Positions 5,479 to 5,853 of a stretch of 5,853 nt of DNA are shown piece after piece. Under the pieces are notes generated by a model, which was not told where the DNA came from, searched no databases, and saw nothing but the letters and a program-made list of their open reading frames with translations. The stretch's first letter is position 1, and every line of letters starts with the position of its first letter. A program made the position numbers and the translations under genes. Source of the stretch: Pseudomonadota bacterium (lineage in GTDB: Bacteria; Pseudomonadota; Alphaproteobacteria; Acetobacterales; Acetobacteraceae); assembly GCA_021808985.1 (NCBI GenBank), contig JAKBAQ010000178.1:1-5853 (forward strand). The letters are read 5' to 3'.

Positions 5479-5853
5479 GGAACCGATAGCAGATCCGTGC
5501 CGATGAAAGTTGGAATCGCCAGCAGGAGCTGGCCCTGGCTCATCACGGTCAGCGTTGGCCCGGGCTGCAAGGTTTTGAAATATGGCGCGTAGAGCGCGTT
5601 GATCTTGGCCGTGTTGCCGGGCATGGCGGCAAGCAAGATGTTCTTTCCAAGCAACGATGCCGGCGGGGCTGAATCGCCGAATTCATGCGGATCCGCTCCG
5701 AAGACCGTGACGGTGATGGCGCGGCCGCGCAAGGCGTAGCCGATCTTCCCCGCGTCATACCAGCGCAAGGCCGCCACGGCGCTGATTCCCGGCGGGATTT
5801 CCGGAATGATGGAATCCCAGTTCACCACCTGCAGCAAGGGAGATTTCCCCGGT
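5472..5853 (-). CDS. C-terminal fragment of an unidentified protein, possibly family 39 (ArnT-like) glycosyltransferase
   Basis: The frame is open to the right edge, so the start is outside the window; 126 C-terminal residues are visible, ending in TAG at 5474-5472. A TTG at 5837 is internal, as open frame continues beyond it. The order NWDSIIPEIPPGISAVAALRWYDAGKIGYALRGR followed by ITVTVFGADPHEFGD resembles the soluble C-terminal region that I recall from GT39-type lipid-linked sugar transferases, where a W-x-x-A-G-K-x-x-Y-A-L element precedes a strand and a D-P/S-R-x-F-G turn. The rest, for example SLLGKNILLAAMP and LLLAIPTFIGTDLL, fits an alternating strand/helix fold. No transmembrane helix is obvious in this part, as expected for such a tail. 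No catalytic residue can be checked because the membrane domain is missing. The reading frame is well supported; the family is a guess from motif memory. Confidence 0.45.
   Translation of the reverse strand, partial: PGKSPLLQVVNWDSIIPEIPPGISAVAALRWYDAGKIGYALRGRAITVTVFGADPHEFGDSAPPASLLGKNILLAAMPGNTAKINALYAPYFKTLQPGPTLTVMSQGQLLLAIPTFIGTDLLSVPK

Noticed and set aside
1..5853. CRISPR array, tRNA or rRNA genes, insertion sequences, or phage or toxin-antitoxin modules
   Set aside because: I read both strands for regularly spaced repeats, cloverleaf-type arms, transposase motifs and terminal inverted repeats and found none.

Overview
The window is high-GC bacterial DNA with tightly packed genes, most likely from an alphaproteobacterium. 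I infer this from the GC-rich codon use, a heat-shock promoter resembling the alphaproteobacterial RpoH consensus, and a ROSE-type RNA thermometer ahead of an IbpA-class small heat-shock protein. Rhodospirillales or acetic-acid-bacteria relatives are possible, but the window alone does not fix the genus.

Layout from left to right: (1) the 3' part of a membrane-protein gene, probably an ABC-2-type permease, on the + strand (1-591). (2) panC, pantothenate synthetase, on the - strand (594-1418), meeting the first gene tail to tail with two bases between the stops. (3) A 101-bp divergent intergenic region (1419-1519). (4) cydD and cydC on the + strand (1520-3208 and 3205-4833), joined by an ATGA overlap. 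They encode the two halves of the heterodimeric ABC exporter needed for cytochrome bd assembly. (5) A 154-bp intergenic region (4834-4987) that is AT-rich at its start and holds a heat-shock-like promoter and a structured 5' leader of about 100 nt. (6) An IbpA/Hsp20 gene (4988-5443) followed by a strong intrinsic terminator (5452-5478). (7) The 3' end of a - strand gene running off the right edge (5472-5853), possibly the C-terminal region of a family 39 (ArnT-like) glycosyltransferase.

Functionally these are separate units: cofactor biosynthesis (panC), respiratory-oxidase maturation (cydDC) and proteostasis (ibpA), with two truncated membrane or envelope genes at the edges. The oxidase genes cydAB are not in the window. 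The gene content is ordinary. The part most worth attention is the ibpA leader. It can be drawn as two hairpins followed by a Shine-Dalgarno hairpin with the hallmark bulged G of ROSE thermometers. It also holds a second copy of the CUUGC/GGAGG pairing module and a competing downstream anti-Shine-Dalgarno. I do not see a previously undescribed multi-gene system here.
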